Positions 1-7,384 of a DNA stretch of 16,700 nt are shown in pieces (positions within the stretch are counted from its first letter, which is position 1; each line of letters starts with the position of its first letter). The position numbers and the translations under genes were made by a program. The notes below the pieces were generated by a model that worked only from the letters and a program-made list of their open reading frames with translations, was not told the DNA's origin and made no database searches. Source of the DNA: an uncultured Clostridia bacterium (GTDB taxonomy: Bacteria > Bacillota > Clostridia > TANB77 > CAG-508); assembly GCA_948505485.1 (NCBI GenBank), contig CAOPQH010000024.1, positions 1 through 16,700 on the forward strand, read 5' to 3'.

Positions 1-145
1 CTCAAAATTCTTTGAATTTTGAGGGCGATAGAATTTATAATAGTTTGGAAAAACTAGTTTTTTCAAACTATACCTTCTTTCCTTTTTAGAAAAGTTATTT
101 TCTAAAATAATTTACTGCAATTATATATAATTGCAGTAAATTATT
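1..145. repeat. Cluster of four adjacent hairpins, including a 40-bp perfect palindrome
   Basis: Four stem-loops are packed end to end. The first has 10-bp arms at 1-10 and 14-23. The second has arms ATAGTTTG (40-47) and CAAACTAT (64-71), extended inward by A:T pairs. The third has 10-bp arms at 84-93 and 98-107 with a 4-nt loop. The fourth is a perfect 40-bp palindrome from 106 to 145 centred in TATA. No ORF with a ribosome binding site lies here. They could be bidirectional terminators between genes, or a structured RNA. The inverted repeats are read directly from the sequence; the function is not known. Confidence 0.75.
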
Positions 146-396
146 CAATAGATTATTGCAAAATTTATTAAAGTAATTTTATATCCTTCGTCAATTTCTT
201 TAAAACAGAGGACTCTGGTTTTGCCACAAATCCTAACCCAGTAAGAGTAAGTTAAGTACACTTTATAAAAATTTATATTTATAAACAGCTAAATAGATAT
301 AAAATTATAATTCTAAAAGTAATGAAATTTAATTTTAAGAGGTTTTAGTTATGATAGAGATAACTTAAAAAAATTTATTTATATTTGAAAATTTAC
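146..396. other. Non-coding AT-rich stretch, possible tiny gene remnant
   Basis: No gene with start, ribosome binding site and stop is visible. On the minus strand, 251 down to 168 reads as about 27 codons (LTLTGLGFVAKPESSVL, then KKLTKDIKLL and a TAA stop), with a stop codon immediately upstream. It could be the 3' end of a decayed gene, running into the hairpins at 1-145, which would then be its terminator. I do not recognise the protein. On the plus strand a five-codon ATG ORF at about 351-368 follows AAGAGG but is too short to call. Confidence 0.25.
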
Positions 397-425
397 TTGA
401 CTTTTACAAACAGCTGTTTTAAAAT
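397..425 (+). promoter_or_regulatory. Promoter of the KilA-N gene with a palindromic spacer
   Basis: TTGACT (397-402) and TAAAAT (420-425) are separated by 17 bp, a good sigma-A type promoter about 35 nt upstream of the start codon. The spacer contains a perfect 12-bp palindrome, AAACAGCTGTTT (408-419), placed where a bound repressor would block RNA polymerase. The operator role is inferred. Confidence 0.65.
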
Positions 426-464
426 ATATACAAATTTTACATAAATTGGAAGTGATGTTTATTT

Positions 465-1325
465 ATGAAAAATGAACTTATAAAAACAGAAATAATAGTA
501 AAAGATACACCTATAAGTGTTATTAGAATTGATAAAACAGATTTTATATCATTAACTGATTTAGCTAAATATCAAAATTCAAGTGATCCATCTTTTACAG
601 TGAAGAACTGGTTAAGAAGAGTTAGTACAATTGATTACATAGGTCTTTGGGAACAGCTACATAATTTTAATTTTAATTTGGTCGAATTCGACCAAATTAA
701 AACTGAATATGGAAAAAATTCTTTTGCAATGTCTCCTACACAATGGATAAAAAGAACAAATAGTATTGGAATTATTGCAAAAGGTGGTAGATATAGCATT
801 GGAACATTTGCACACCCAGATATTGCTTTTGAGTTTGCAAGTTGGCTAAGTCCAGAATTTAAGCTATATTTAATAACTGAATTTGAAAGATTAAAAATTA
901 ATGAAGCTTATCAAAATAAAATTGAATGGTCTGTAAAAAGAGAACTATCTAAAACTAATTATATTATTCACACAGATAGCATAAAAGAATTTATTGTCCC
1001 AACATTAACAGAAAAACAAAAACAATATGTATATGCAAATGAGGCTGATGTTTTAAATGTTGCTTTATTCGGAATGACCGCAAAAGAATGGAGAGATAAA
1101 AATCCTAATTTAGATGGTAATATTCGAGATTATACAGATATTTTACATTTAGTTGTTTTAGCAAATCTCGAAAATTTAAATGCTGAAATGATAACAATCG
1201 GAATTTCTCAAAGTGAAAGAATTGTAAAATTAAATAATACAGCAAAAAAGCAGTTAAAATTATTAAAAAATAATAGTAGTATTCGTAGATTAGAAAAAAT
1301 GGATACACAATTAAAATTAGAATAA
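465..1325 (+). CDS. KilA-N domain protein
   Basis: The 286-residue protein carries a KilA-N type DNA-binding domain over about residues 25-145. The conserved core is visible: SLTDLAKY, the block LWEQLHNFNF through VEFDQIK, FAMSPTQWI, GRYSIGTFAHPDIAFEFASWLSPEF and the following YLITEFERLK helix. The C-terminal half (about 150-286) matches the usual extension of bacterial KilA-N proteins and ends in a basic, probably coiled segment. KilA-N proteins are common in phages and bacterial chromosomes and are thought to bind DNA; the target is unknown. The ATG at 465 is preceded by GGAAGTG and the promoter at 397-425. The gene stands alone, opposite to its neighbours, and ends in a hairpin. A 32-bp perfect palindrome (671-702) lies inside the coding sequence. 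Domain call is firm, cellular role unknown. Confidence 0.85.
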   Translation: MKNELIKTEIIVKDTPISVIRIDKTDFISLTDLAKYQNSSDPSFTVKNWLRRVSTIDYIGLWEQLHNFNFNLVEFDQIKTEYGKNSFAMSPTQWIKRTNSIGIIAKGGRYSIGTFAHPDIAFEFASWLSPEFKLYLITEFERLKINEAYQNKIEWSVKRELSKTNYIIHTDSIKEFIVPTLTEKQKQYVYANEADVLNVALFGMTAKEWRDKNPNLDGNIRDYTDILHLVVLANLENLNAEMITIGISQSERIVKLNNTAKKQLKLLKNNSSIRRLEKMDTQLKLE

Positions 1326-1337
1326 TCATAAAATTTA

Positions 1338-1369
1338 AAGGAAGTAAAATTATAATAACTTACTTCCTT
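1338..1369 (+). terminator. Hairpin terminator after the KilA-N gene
   Basis: Perfect 10-bp arms AAGGAAGTAA (1338-1347) and TTACTTCCTT (1360-1369) start 12 bases after the KilA-N stop. The following T-tract is weak (GATTATTTAT). Because the arms are A/T-flanked on both sides it may act in both directions. Confidence 0.6.
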
Positions 1370-1425
1370 GATTATTTATAAATTATCTTTTATTTTGCAA
1401 TTTTTTTATCCACTTATTTTTAAAA

Positions 1426-1723
1426 TCATTTCGTCTTTTGGCATCTTCCTTCTACATTTCCGCTTCTTATAACTTTTTTATCTCCTGTAAGGAATTTTCC
1501 TATTTTTTTATTTACAAATGCACTTTCAAATTCTTTATATTTTTCTTCTGCATCATTTTCTCCAAAATGAATAAATGATTCTCCATGAAAAGTTATCAAA
1601 CCTGTTTCCTTATAAATTGTTTGTAGTAAAACTGTTATATCACTATACCCTGTTATTATTTTAGGATTTCGTTTTATAACATTATAATCTAATAAATCCA
1701 TAATTTAATTTGTTTGCTAGCAT
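1426..1723 (-). pseudogene. Remnant of an S66 LD-carboxypeptidase (MccF/LdcA family) gene
   Basis: A strong ribosome binding site (GAGGAGG, 1734-1740) precedes ATG at 1723, which opens MLANKLNYG, the usual beginning of S66 peptidases. The frame then breaks. A frame starting at 1701 continues as LLDYNVIKRNPKIITGYSDI with VLLQTIYKETGLITFHG, the family block holding the serine nucleophile (GYSD). So a stretch that should encode the glycine-rich N-terminal part has been lost by an out-of-frame deletion. The reading frame stops after GNVEGRC, where the family normally continues into the LVGGNL block. The C-terminal half, with the catalytic Glu and His, is absent. The product cannot be an active peptidase. 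In intact form the enzyme cleaves the L,D peptide bond in tetrapeptide cell-wall stems or releases related amides. It lies 42 bases downstream of valS. Confidence 0.75.
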
Positions 1724-1764
1724 ACTTAAAATTCCTCCTCTTTTTTTAATTTTATCATTATGTC

Positions 1765-3672
1765 TTATTTATTTATTTCACTTAACCTATTTTTAGTATT
1801 TTCTAGCATTTCTTTATATTTTGCAAGTTTATCTTTTTCTTCATTGACTTTAGCTTCTGGTGCTTTGTTTACAAATCCTGGATTTGAAAGCATTTTTTCT
1901 CCCCTTTGTACCTCTGCTTCTAGTTTTTTAATTTCATCTTGTAATCTAATTTTTTCTTCTTCTATGTCTACTATATCTTCAAAAGGAATATATACTTCTA
2001 TTCCATCTTCTATAATATTTATTGCGTTTTCTGGGATTGCTGTTTTATCTTTTTGTACTTTAATTTCTGATGCAAATCCTAATTTTAATATAAATTCTTT
2101 TGCTTCTAAAATTTCTTTTTCATAATCTTTTGTTACAAATATTAATTCTGATTTTTTAGATGGATGTACATTCATATTAGTTCTTATATTTCTTATTTCT
2201 ACTATAATTTTCTTTAATGTTTCAACTATTTTTTCTTCTTCATCAAATACAAATTTATTTCTAATATCAGGCCATTTTGCAACTATCAAGTCTTTTGTTC
2301 CAAATACTATAAGGTTTGGATAAATTTCAGCTGTTATAAATGGCATAAATGGATGTAATAATTTTAAAGAAGAAGCTAAAATATGGCTAAGTACATCACT
2401 TACTGGAACTTTTATATTATCATCATTACTATAAATTCTAGGTTTTACCATTTCAATATACCAATCACAAAATTCATTCCAAATAAATGAATATATTTTA
2501 TCAAGTGCTATTCCTAAATCATAATTTTCTATATTTTTTGTCACATCAACTACTAACTTATCAAATTTATTTAATATCCATTTGTCTTCGATTTTAAAAT
2601 ATTTTGGATCATAAGCTTTATTTTTTTCAAATGCTTCATAGCAAAATTCTCTTACCTTTTCTTCATCTGCTAAATTACTACTTACAAATTTAGCAGCATT
2701 CCATATTTTATTTGCAAAGTTTGAAGCTTGGTCTAATTTTTCTGGCATATATCTTATATCATTTCCCATTGTTGTTCCAGAAAGTACTGAAAATCTTAAT
2801 GCGTCTGCTCCATATTTATCAATTACATCTAGTGGATCAACACCATTTCCAAGTGTTTTTGACATTTTTCTTCCTTGACTATCACGTATAATTCCATGTA
2901 TTAATGCATCTTTAAAAGGTACTTCTCCTGTAAATTCTAATCCTTGTGTCATCATTCTAGATATCCAAAAAGTTATTATATCAAACCCTGTAACTAATAC
3001 ATTTGTTGGATAAAATCTCTTATAATCTTCATTTTCAGTATTTGGCCAACCAAGTGTTGAAAATGGCCACAATGCAGAGCTAAACCATGTGTCTAGTGTA
3101 TCTTCATCTTGATGAAGATGTGTTCCGCCACATTTAGAACATTTTTCTGGCATTGTTTTTGCAACATTTATTTCTCCACAGGTTTCACAATAATATGCTG
3201 GAATTCTATGTCCCCACCATAATTGACGAGATATGCACCAGTCTTGAATATTATCTAACCAATGAAAATATTGTTTTTCATATCTTTTAGGTACAAATTT
3301 TGTTTCACCATTTCTAACACTATCGGCTGCTCTTTTTGCTAAATCCTTCATACTTACAAACCATTGTGTAGATATTTTTGGTTCTATTGTATGTTTACAT
3401 CTTTCACATTTTGCCACATTGTGAGTATATTCTTCTTCTTTAACTAAAGCTCCAATTTCTTTTAATCTTTCTACTATTAATTTACGAGCTTCTAATAATT
3501 CCATTCCTTTATATTCTGGAACTAAATCTCCCATTTTAAAGTTTTCATCAAATACTTCTATAATTTCTAAATTATGTCTTAAACCAGCTCCATAGTCATT
3601 CATATCGTGTGCAGGTGTTATTTTAACGACACCCCTTGGTACACAATAAAAAAATAATAGAATGAGTAGCAT
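1765..3672 (-). CDS. valS: Valyl-tRNA synthetase, 3' part only, interrupted in the CP1 editing domain
   Basis: ValRS joins valine to tRNA-Val. ValRS similarity begins at residue 14 (GVVKITPAHDMNDYGAGLRHN, shortened here), which is the CP1 editing-domain motif normally reading GTG-[VA]-VK-[IL]-TPAHDP. Visible further on are DWCISRQLWWGHRIPAY (144-160), a CETC/CSKC zinc-knuckle pair (162-181), the class I signature KMSKT (269-273), the anticodon-binding domain, and the C-terminal coiled-coil arm (about 585-635). The N-terminal Rossmann half with the HIGH motif, normally about 250-290 residues, is missing. The first 13 codons are foreign sequence. The ATG at 3672 overlaps the recombinase stop (TAATG), so the fragment could be translated by coupling, but it cannot aminoacylate alone. 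The likely cause is insertion of the element on the right. The host must have another complete valS, or the gene is restored on excision. Confidence 0.85.
   Translation of the reverse strand: MLLILLFFYCVPRGVVKITPAHDMNDYGAGLRHNLEIIEVFDENFKMGDLVPEYKGMELLEARKLIVERLKEIGALVKEEEYTHNVAKCERCKHTIEPKISTQWFVSMKDLAKRAADSVRNGETKFVPKRYEKQYFHWLDNIQDWCISRQLWWGHRIPAYYCETCGEINVAKTMPEKCSKCGGTHLHQDEDTLDTWFSSALWPFSTLGWPNTENEDYKRFYPTNVLVTGFDIITFWISRMMTQGLEFTGEVPFKDALIHGIIRDSQGRKMSKTLGNGVDPLDVIDKYGADALRFSVLSGTTMGNDIRYMPEKLDQASNFANKIWNAAKFVSSNLADEEKVREFCYEAFEKNKAYDPKYFKIEDKWILNKFDKLVVDVTKNIENYDLGIALDKIYSFIWNEFCDWYIEMVKPRIYSNDDNIKVPVSDVLSHILASSLKLLHPFMPFITAEIYPNLIVFGTKDLIVAKWPDIRNKFVFDEEEKIVETLKKIIVEIRNIRTNMNVHPSKKSELIFVTKDYEKEILEAKEFILKLGFASEIKVQKDKTAIPENAINIIEDGIEVYIPFEDIVDIEEEKIRLQDEIKKLEAEVQRGEKMLSNPGFVNKAPEAKVNEEKDKLAKYKEMLENTKNRLSEINK
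3633..3671. other. Presumed attachment junction (att site) between valS and the integrated element
   Basis: On the minus strand the ValRS reading frame is recognisable from the GGT codon at 3633 leftwards. To the right, in place of the expected GGN-ACN codons, is unrelated sequence (GTACCAAG, then an A/T-rich run) leading to the TAA stop of the recombinase at 3674-3672. Large serine recombinase genes normally lie next to one end of their element. The crossover should be within a few bases of 3633-3645. The exact core dinucleotide cannot be fixed without the empty site. Confidence 0.55.
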
Positions 3673-5333
3673 TATCGTACCTGTTCTAGTGGCTTTATCT
3701 TTAAATATAAATCTGCTGTTTTGTTTTCGTGTATTTCTACTCTATCAACTAATTTCAATATCAACTCTCTATCAATTTTCTTCTTTTTCTTTATGTACTC
3801 TGATGCAAGGCTTTTTGCCTCCAGTATATTTTCAAGAGAATTATCTCTTTGATATTGTTCATAAGTTGATTCAAGTTCTGTAACTTCCTTTTGCATTGTT
3901 TTTTTCTGTTCTTCAAATTTAGCAGAAATCTTTTGATATGTATCTACTGTAATAACCTCATCCAGTCTATCCATATATGTCTTTTCAATCTTTTGGTCTA
4001 TCTTTTTTATTTCTGAATTAAGTTTATTGATTTTCTGTAATAAAGTAGTTCCATAAGTATTTATAGTTTTCTGCTTTTCTTTTGTAATCTTGTCAAAATC
4101 AACAAGTTTTACGAAAGTTTTACAAATCGTTTCTATTTCCTTTAATAAGTTATCTTCAAGTTTGAAATAACTCATTGAATGTAACGAACAAACATTGAGA
4201 TTTCTATTTTTTCTGTAATAATTGCATTGTGTATATGCGTGATGATGAACAGTTCCATCTTTTGTAACTTGATCTCTTGGTGTAATAGATATTCTATGTT
4301 TACAATCATAACATATTAATAAACCTGTAAATAGCTCTGGTGGTCTTTCAGAAGATCTTTTAAAGTTTGCTTTTATTAAGGCTTGTACTTTATCATAAGT
4401 TGCTTTGTCTATTATTGGTTCGTGTGTTCCTTCAACAATTATCCAATCTTCTTTTTTGGTTCTGTATAATCTCTTATCTCTAAAACTCTTTTTTTCATAC
4501 TTGTGTTGTTCCATATTTCCAATATACATTTGACTTGTTAAAATATATCTTATAGTTCTGGAAGTCCATTGATAAGGATTTTTTAACTTGCTTGTCATAC
4601 TTACTAGATTTCGATATGTTGCTGGTGTAGGTATTTCGTTTTCAAATAGTAATCTTCTTACCTCTCCTTGTGAGCCAGTTTCTAAATACCATTGATATAT
4701 CTGTCTAACAATTTTTGCCGAATATTCTTCAATAATCAGATGATGCTTATCTTGGGGATCTCTAATATAACCATACGGAGTATTATTACTTCCAACATAT
4801 TCTCCACTTTCTTGTTTAAGTCTTTTTGAATTTTTAATATTCTTGGATAAATCTCTTGAATATTTTTCATTGATAAAGTTATTTAATGCTGCATATTCAT
4901 TACTAGAATTATTATTAACTCCTGTATCTACTCCTTCTTGAACTGTCATATATCTAACATTCATTGAAGGGAAATAATAATCCATATAATATCCACATTC
5001 AAAATTACTTCTACCAAGTCTTGATAAATTTTTAGTAATAACAACCTTTATTTTTCCAGATTCAATTTGTTCAACTAAATCTTTCCATCCAGGTCTATCA
5101 AAGTTCGTACCACTTTTCCCATCATCTATGAACTCTTTGCACTCACTACCTTTATTGCCTTTGCTGTCAATAAATTGGTTTAAAATTCTTCTTTGATTTG
5201 TAATACTTTCACTTTCATCTTTGTCTTTATCTTCTTTATCTCTATCCTCTAATGAAAGCCTTATATATTTTGCTATTTCATCTGGCGAATAAATGCTTAA
5301 AAGTAAAGACATTATTCCGTTATCAAAATTCAT
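3672..5333 (-). CDS. Large serine recombinase (TndX/TnpX-like integrase)
   Basis: This 553-residue site-specific recombinase would integrate and excise the element through a phosphoserine-DNA intermediate. The N-terminal resolvase domain shows the nucleophile Ser27 in YIRLS, DDGKSGTNFDRPGW with Arg80, and TKNLSRLGRS (100-109). The recombinase domain follows (about 180-310, TPYGY, WTSRTIRYILTSQMYIG). A zinc ribbon has Cys341, Cys344, Cys370 and Cys382. A long coiled coil (about 410-500) precedes a conserved C-terminal tail. Length is typical of the transposon-type large serine recombinases. The ATG at 5333 has GGAGG 6 bases upstream and its own promoter at 5385-5413. The gene appears intact. 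Its stop lies about 39 bases from the break in valS, as expected for an enzyme gene beside its attachment site. Directionality would need an excision factor, not identified here. Confidence 0.93.
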   Translation of the reverse strand: MNFDNGIMSLLLSIYSPDEIAKYIRLSLEDRDKEDKDKDESESITNQRRILNQFIDSKGNKGSECKEFIDDGKSGTNFDRPGWKDLVEQIESGKIKVVITKNLSRLGRSNFECGYYMDYYFPSMNVRYMTVQEGVDTGVNNNSSNEYAALNNFINEKYSRDLSKNIKNSKRLKQESGEYVGSNNTPYGYIRDPQDKHHLIIEEYSAKIVRQIYQWYLETGSQGEVRRLLFENEIPTPATYRNLVSMTSKLKNPYQWTSRTIRYILTSQMYIGNMEQHKYEKKSFRDKRLYRTKKEDWIIVEGTHEPIIDKATYDKVQALIKANFKRSSERPPELFTGLLICYDCKHRISITPRDQVTKDGTVHHHAYTQCNYYRKNRNLNVCSLHSMSYFKLEDNLLKEIETICKTFVKLVDFDKITKEKQKTINTYGTTLLQKINKLNSEIKKIDQKIEKTYMDRLDEVITVDTYQKISAKFEEQKKTMQKEVTELESTYEQYQRDNSLENILEAKSLASEYIKKKKKIDRELILKLVDRVEIHENKTADLYLKIKPLEQVR

Positions 5334-5384
5334 ACAACCTCCATCTGGTTGCTGAATTGATAACTAATTACTAATGATATTGAA

Positions 5385-5413
5385 ATTATATCATAACATT
5401 TTTCATTTAGCAA
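5385..5413 (-). promoter_or_regulatory. Promoter of the serine recombinase gene
   Basis: Read on the minus strand, TTGCTA (5413-5408) and TATAAT (5390-5385) are 17 bp apart, with an expected start near 5378 and a leader of about 45 nt. A 7-bp inverted repeat, AGCAACC/GGTTGCT, flanks the promoter (5347-5353 and 5408-5414), with one arm over the -35 and the other in the leader. This could be a binding site or an RNA stem; that is inferred only. Confidence 0.65.
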
Positions 5414-5459
5414 CCGTGCTTTTATGAAGAATCACGGATTTTTCTTTTATTGCATATAA

Positions 5460-5502
5460 AAAATAAGTGAGAATATAAAACTGTATATTCATCACTTATT
5501 TT
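5460..5502 (-). terminator. Strong hairpin terminator between the 47-codon gene and the recombinase
   Basis: The arms AAAATAAGTGA (5460-5470) and TCACTTATTTT (5492-5502) are perfectly complementary, and an inner stem GAATATA/TATATTC (5471-5477 and 5484-5490) extends them. On the minus strand the stem runs into TTTTTTATAT. It would end transcripts from the gene at 5653-5510 and isolate the recombinase, which has its own promoter. A smaller CCGTG/CACGG hairpin lies at 5414-5438. Confidence 0.75.
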
Positions 5503-5509
5503 CTTATCT

Positions 5510-5653
5510 TTATTTAACATTTTCTTTTATAAAATTACTTACAAAGTCTGAAAAATCTAATTCTAATAATTCTATAATTGATATGCCATCTTCATTGAAA
5601 AATACATTTACAATTTTTCGCTCTTTCTTTTCTACTGTCTGTATTTTGTTCAT
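5510..5653 (-). CDS. Small protein of 47 residues, unknown function
   Basis: The ORF MNKIQTVEKKERKIVNVFFN followed by EDGISIIELLELDFSDFVSN and FIKENVK has an excellent ribosome binding site (GGAGG, 6 bases before ATG 5653) and a strong terminator immediately after its stop. The protein is lysine-rich at the start with an acidic helical second half, no membrane segment and no signal peptide. Small proteins of this shape, with a basic start and an amphipathic end, often lie next to serine recombinases in clostridial elements. I do not recognise a named family. A role as a recombination accessory or regulatory peptide is speculative. Confidence 0.65.
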   Translation of the reverse strand: MNKIQTVEKKERKIVNVFFNEDGISIIELLELDFSDFVSNFIKENVK

Positions 5654-5769
5654 ATATTGCCTCCATAAAGATGTATATATAAACCATAGTATTAGTATGT
5701 ATATTAACGATTTATAATATACATCTATTTCTATTCTCTAAATATTCTTTACTTTAGTTTTTCTACATT

Positions 5770-6591
5770 TTAATAATCTTTATCACATTCATCCATATAA
5801 TTTTCATTAAAATCTACAGTTTCTTTCGCTTTTTTGTTCATTAAGCAACATATATCAATATTGTTTTTTTCGCATCTACTTGCAAATTCGTTAAATTCTA
5901 TTGGTTTTCTAAAAAGTGATTCTAACTTCAAATATAAAACTTCCTTTAATTTACTTGCTTCTATATCTTTTTTTAGAACTTGTAGTGCTTTTCTATCTGG
6001 ATCTATTCCACTATACCCTATATCCATATATATAATTGTACTTTTTATATCACACTCTTTACAATGTCTTGTAACTTGCTCTAAAGTTTCATATTCATCC
6101 TTTTTGCTAGTTCTTATATATATTCCTGTAGGTTTATCTTCTACATTTTCAATATGAGTTATAACCTTACTATATCTTTCTCTATGGGAAATCTCTATTT
6201 CTTTAGTGTATTCTGGATAACGAATCTTAATTCCTTCCCAAAAGTATGGTGCATAAGAACAACAGAAAATTTCGCTTGGTGCATAAGATGTTGATATTTT
6301 TTCATTTTCTAAATCTTGTTCACTGTCATACATAAGATTATGATTCCATAGGTTAAATGCCATTCTAGTTACTTTTAATGATGTTGATGTTTGCCATCCT
6401 TTTTGAATAGAATCTAAATTAACTTCACTTTTTCTTATATTGAATATTTCATTAAAATGATCTCTAGTTGTTTCACAAATGCTTAATGTATAAACTAATG
6501 ATTTATAGTACACATCTGTTTTTCCTAATTTTCTTAATTCTTTCATTTTTTCTTCAAAAAATTCTTCGTGTTCAATATCTATAAAATTCAT
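5770..6591 (-). CDS. DUF6075-like protein fused to a degenerate resolvase-like domain
   Basis: Residues 1 to about 135 match what I know of DUF6075: IEHEEFFEEKMKEL, DVYYKSLVYTLSICETTRDHF, KGWQTSTSLKVTRMAFNLWN and SEIFCCSYAPYFWEGIKIRYPEY. Residues about 155-255 resemble a serine-recombinase catalytic domain: GIYIRTSKKDEYETLEQ with Arg160 and Ser162, IIYMDIGYSGIDPDRKALQVL with Arg200, and a strand-turn VLYLKLESLFRKPIEF in place of the usual DRLGR motif. The DRLGR arginine becomes serine, although Arg228 remains. No recombinase DNA-binding domain follows. The protein ends in an acidic tail. It may be a structural or regulatory relative rather than an active recombinase. The ATG overlaps the preceding stop (ATGA), so it is last in an operon with the 68- and 144-residue genes. 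The domain assignments come from motif reading only. Confidence 0.7.
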   Translation of the reverse strand: MNFIDIEHEEFFEEKMKELRKLGKTDVYYKSLVYTLSICETTRDHFNEIFNIRKSEVNLDSIQKGWQTSTSLKVTRMAFNLWNHNLMYDSEQDLENEKISTSYAPSEIFCCSYAPYFWEGIKIRYPEYTKEIEISHRERYSKVITHIENVEDKPTGIYIRTSKKDEYETLEQVTRHCKECDIKSTIIYMDIGYSGIDPDRKALQVLKKDIEASKLKEVLYLKLESLFRKPIEFNEFASRCEKNNIDICCLMNKKAKETVDFNENYMDECDKDY

Positions 6592-6794
6592 AACAATTTC
6601 CTTTTCTTGCTTTTTAAATATCTTTGAGAAAGTCCAATTACTCCCTCTTTACCATACAAAGTTTGAAGTGGATCTAATTCTTTTATAAAATCTTCTATTT
6701 CCACATCCATATATTTGTTTTTATCTTTTACATTTTTGACTGCGATTATCAAATATGCTCTAACTTGATCCCAGTTGTATAGTTCTCTTGCCAT
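6588..6794 (-). CDS. Conserved-looking 68-residue hypothetical protein
   Basis: This small soluble protein (MARELYNWDQVRAYLIIAVK at its start, then an acidic helix, LDPLQTLYGKEGVIGLSQRYL and a lysine/arginine-rich end) looks all-helical. It has no membrane segment and I cannot assign a family with confidence. Its start overlaps the stop of the upstream HTH gene by one base (TAATG), and its stop overlaps the next start by four bases (ATGA). So the three genes are tightly coupled and probably act together. Confidence 0.75.
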   Translation of the reverse strand: MARELYNWDQVRAYLIIAVKNVKDKNKYMDVEIEDFIKELDPLQTLYGKEGVIGLSQRYLKSKKRKLL

Positions 6795-7228
6795 TATAAA
6801 ACCTCCACTTTTATATATTTTGGTACATCATAGCTGCGACCTAATTCTTCTCTAAATTCATACCTTTTCTTCTTTTCATTATAAGTAAAAGCACTTTTAT
6901 TCCAATTTCTATATGCCATATTATTCAATCGTTTAGGTTTAGACATTTCCATACTCGCTTGATTGTGCATATTTCTTAAAACTAAATCATCAGCATTGTT
7001 TTTTTGTTGTATATTTTTCTTCTTCGTTTTATTGTAATCATTAGTATATTGTTTATGCTTTTCTTGATTTTCAGCCTTTCTCTCTTGCTTAATTTTTATA
7101 TATCTGCTATCTTTTTGTAACACTCTTGTTACTGTACTTTTTGCTATTTCAAATTTTTTTGCAATATCAACTGGCTTTATTTTTTCAATAAAATACATAT
7201 CTAATATTTGTTTGTTTCTATCTTCCAT
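6794..7228 (-). CDS. Helix-turn-helix DNA-binding protein (144 residues)
   Basis: The N-terminus (about 1-45) is a short helix-turn-helix: NKQILDMYFIEKIKPVDIAKK followed by IAKSTVTRVLQKDSRY, similar to sigma-like or transposase-like HTH domains. Then comes a highly charged Lys/Gln/Asn-rich linker (46-90). The C-terminal block (about 95-144: EMSKPKRLNNMAYRNWNKSAF, YEFREELGRSYDVPKYIKVEV) looks well conserved and typical of a clostridial hypothetical family. The ATG at 7228 follows GGAAGGAG. It is the first gene of the operon ending with the DUF6075-like protein. DNA binding is likely; the target is unknown. Confidence 0.75.
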   Translation of the reverse strand: MEDRNKQILDMYFIEKIKPVDIAKKFEIAKSTVTRVLQKDSRYIKIKQERKAENQEKHKQYTNDYNKTKKKNIQQKNNADDLVLRNMHNQASMEMSKPKRLNNMAYRNWNKSAFTYNEKKKRYEFREELGRSYDVPKYIKVEVL

Positions 7229-7258
7229 AGGTCTTTCTCCTTCCTATGCAACTTTTTG

Positions 7259-7384
7259 CTAACACTTTAAAGGCTTGACAAGACTAATAAGAAGTGAGCT
7301 CCTTATTTGCATTTTATATAGATTTTGGGTAAATTTTTTCTTAATTAGTTGTCGATATTTGTTTCTTAAAATTTGTGTAATCAT
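7259..7384 (-). CDS. Possible 41-residue leader peptide or small basic protein
   Basis: The ORF MITQILRNKYRQLIKKKFTQ, NLYKMQIRSSLLISLVKPLK, C has an excellent ribosome binding site (GGGAGG, 5 bases before ATG 7384). It ends 30 bases before the HTH gene at 7228. The peptide is strongly basic. The ORF lies between the two arms of an 11-bp inverted repeat (7290-7300 and 7407-7417), one arm just before its ribosome binding site and one inside its last third. Translation would open that pairing, which is the logic of a leader peptide. Whether the peptide itself has a job is not known. It could also be a chance ORF. Confidence 0.45.
   Translation of the reverse strand: MITQILRNKYRQLIKKKFTQNLYKMQIRSSLLISLVKPLKC

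Noticed and set aside
168..251. Minus-strand reading frame ending in KKLTKDIKLL as a gene fragment
   Set aside because: Only about 27 codons, no start codon and no recognised family, so it is mentioned only in the description of the non-coding region.
1760..2125. Plus-strand ORF of 121 codons rich in Ser, Leu and Phe
   Set aside because: It is antisense to the C-terminal coiled-coil part of valS; the composition is that of a reversed lysine/glutamate-rich coding strand, and there is no ribosome binding site.
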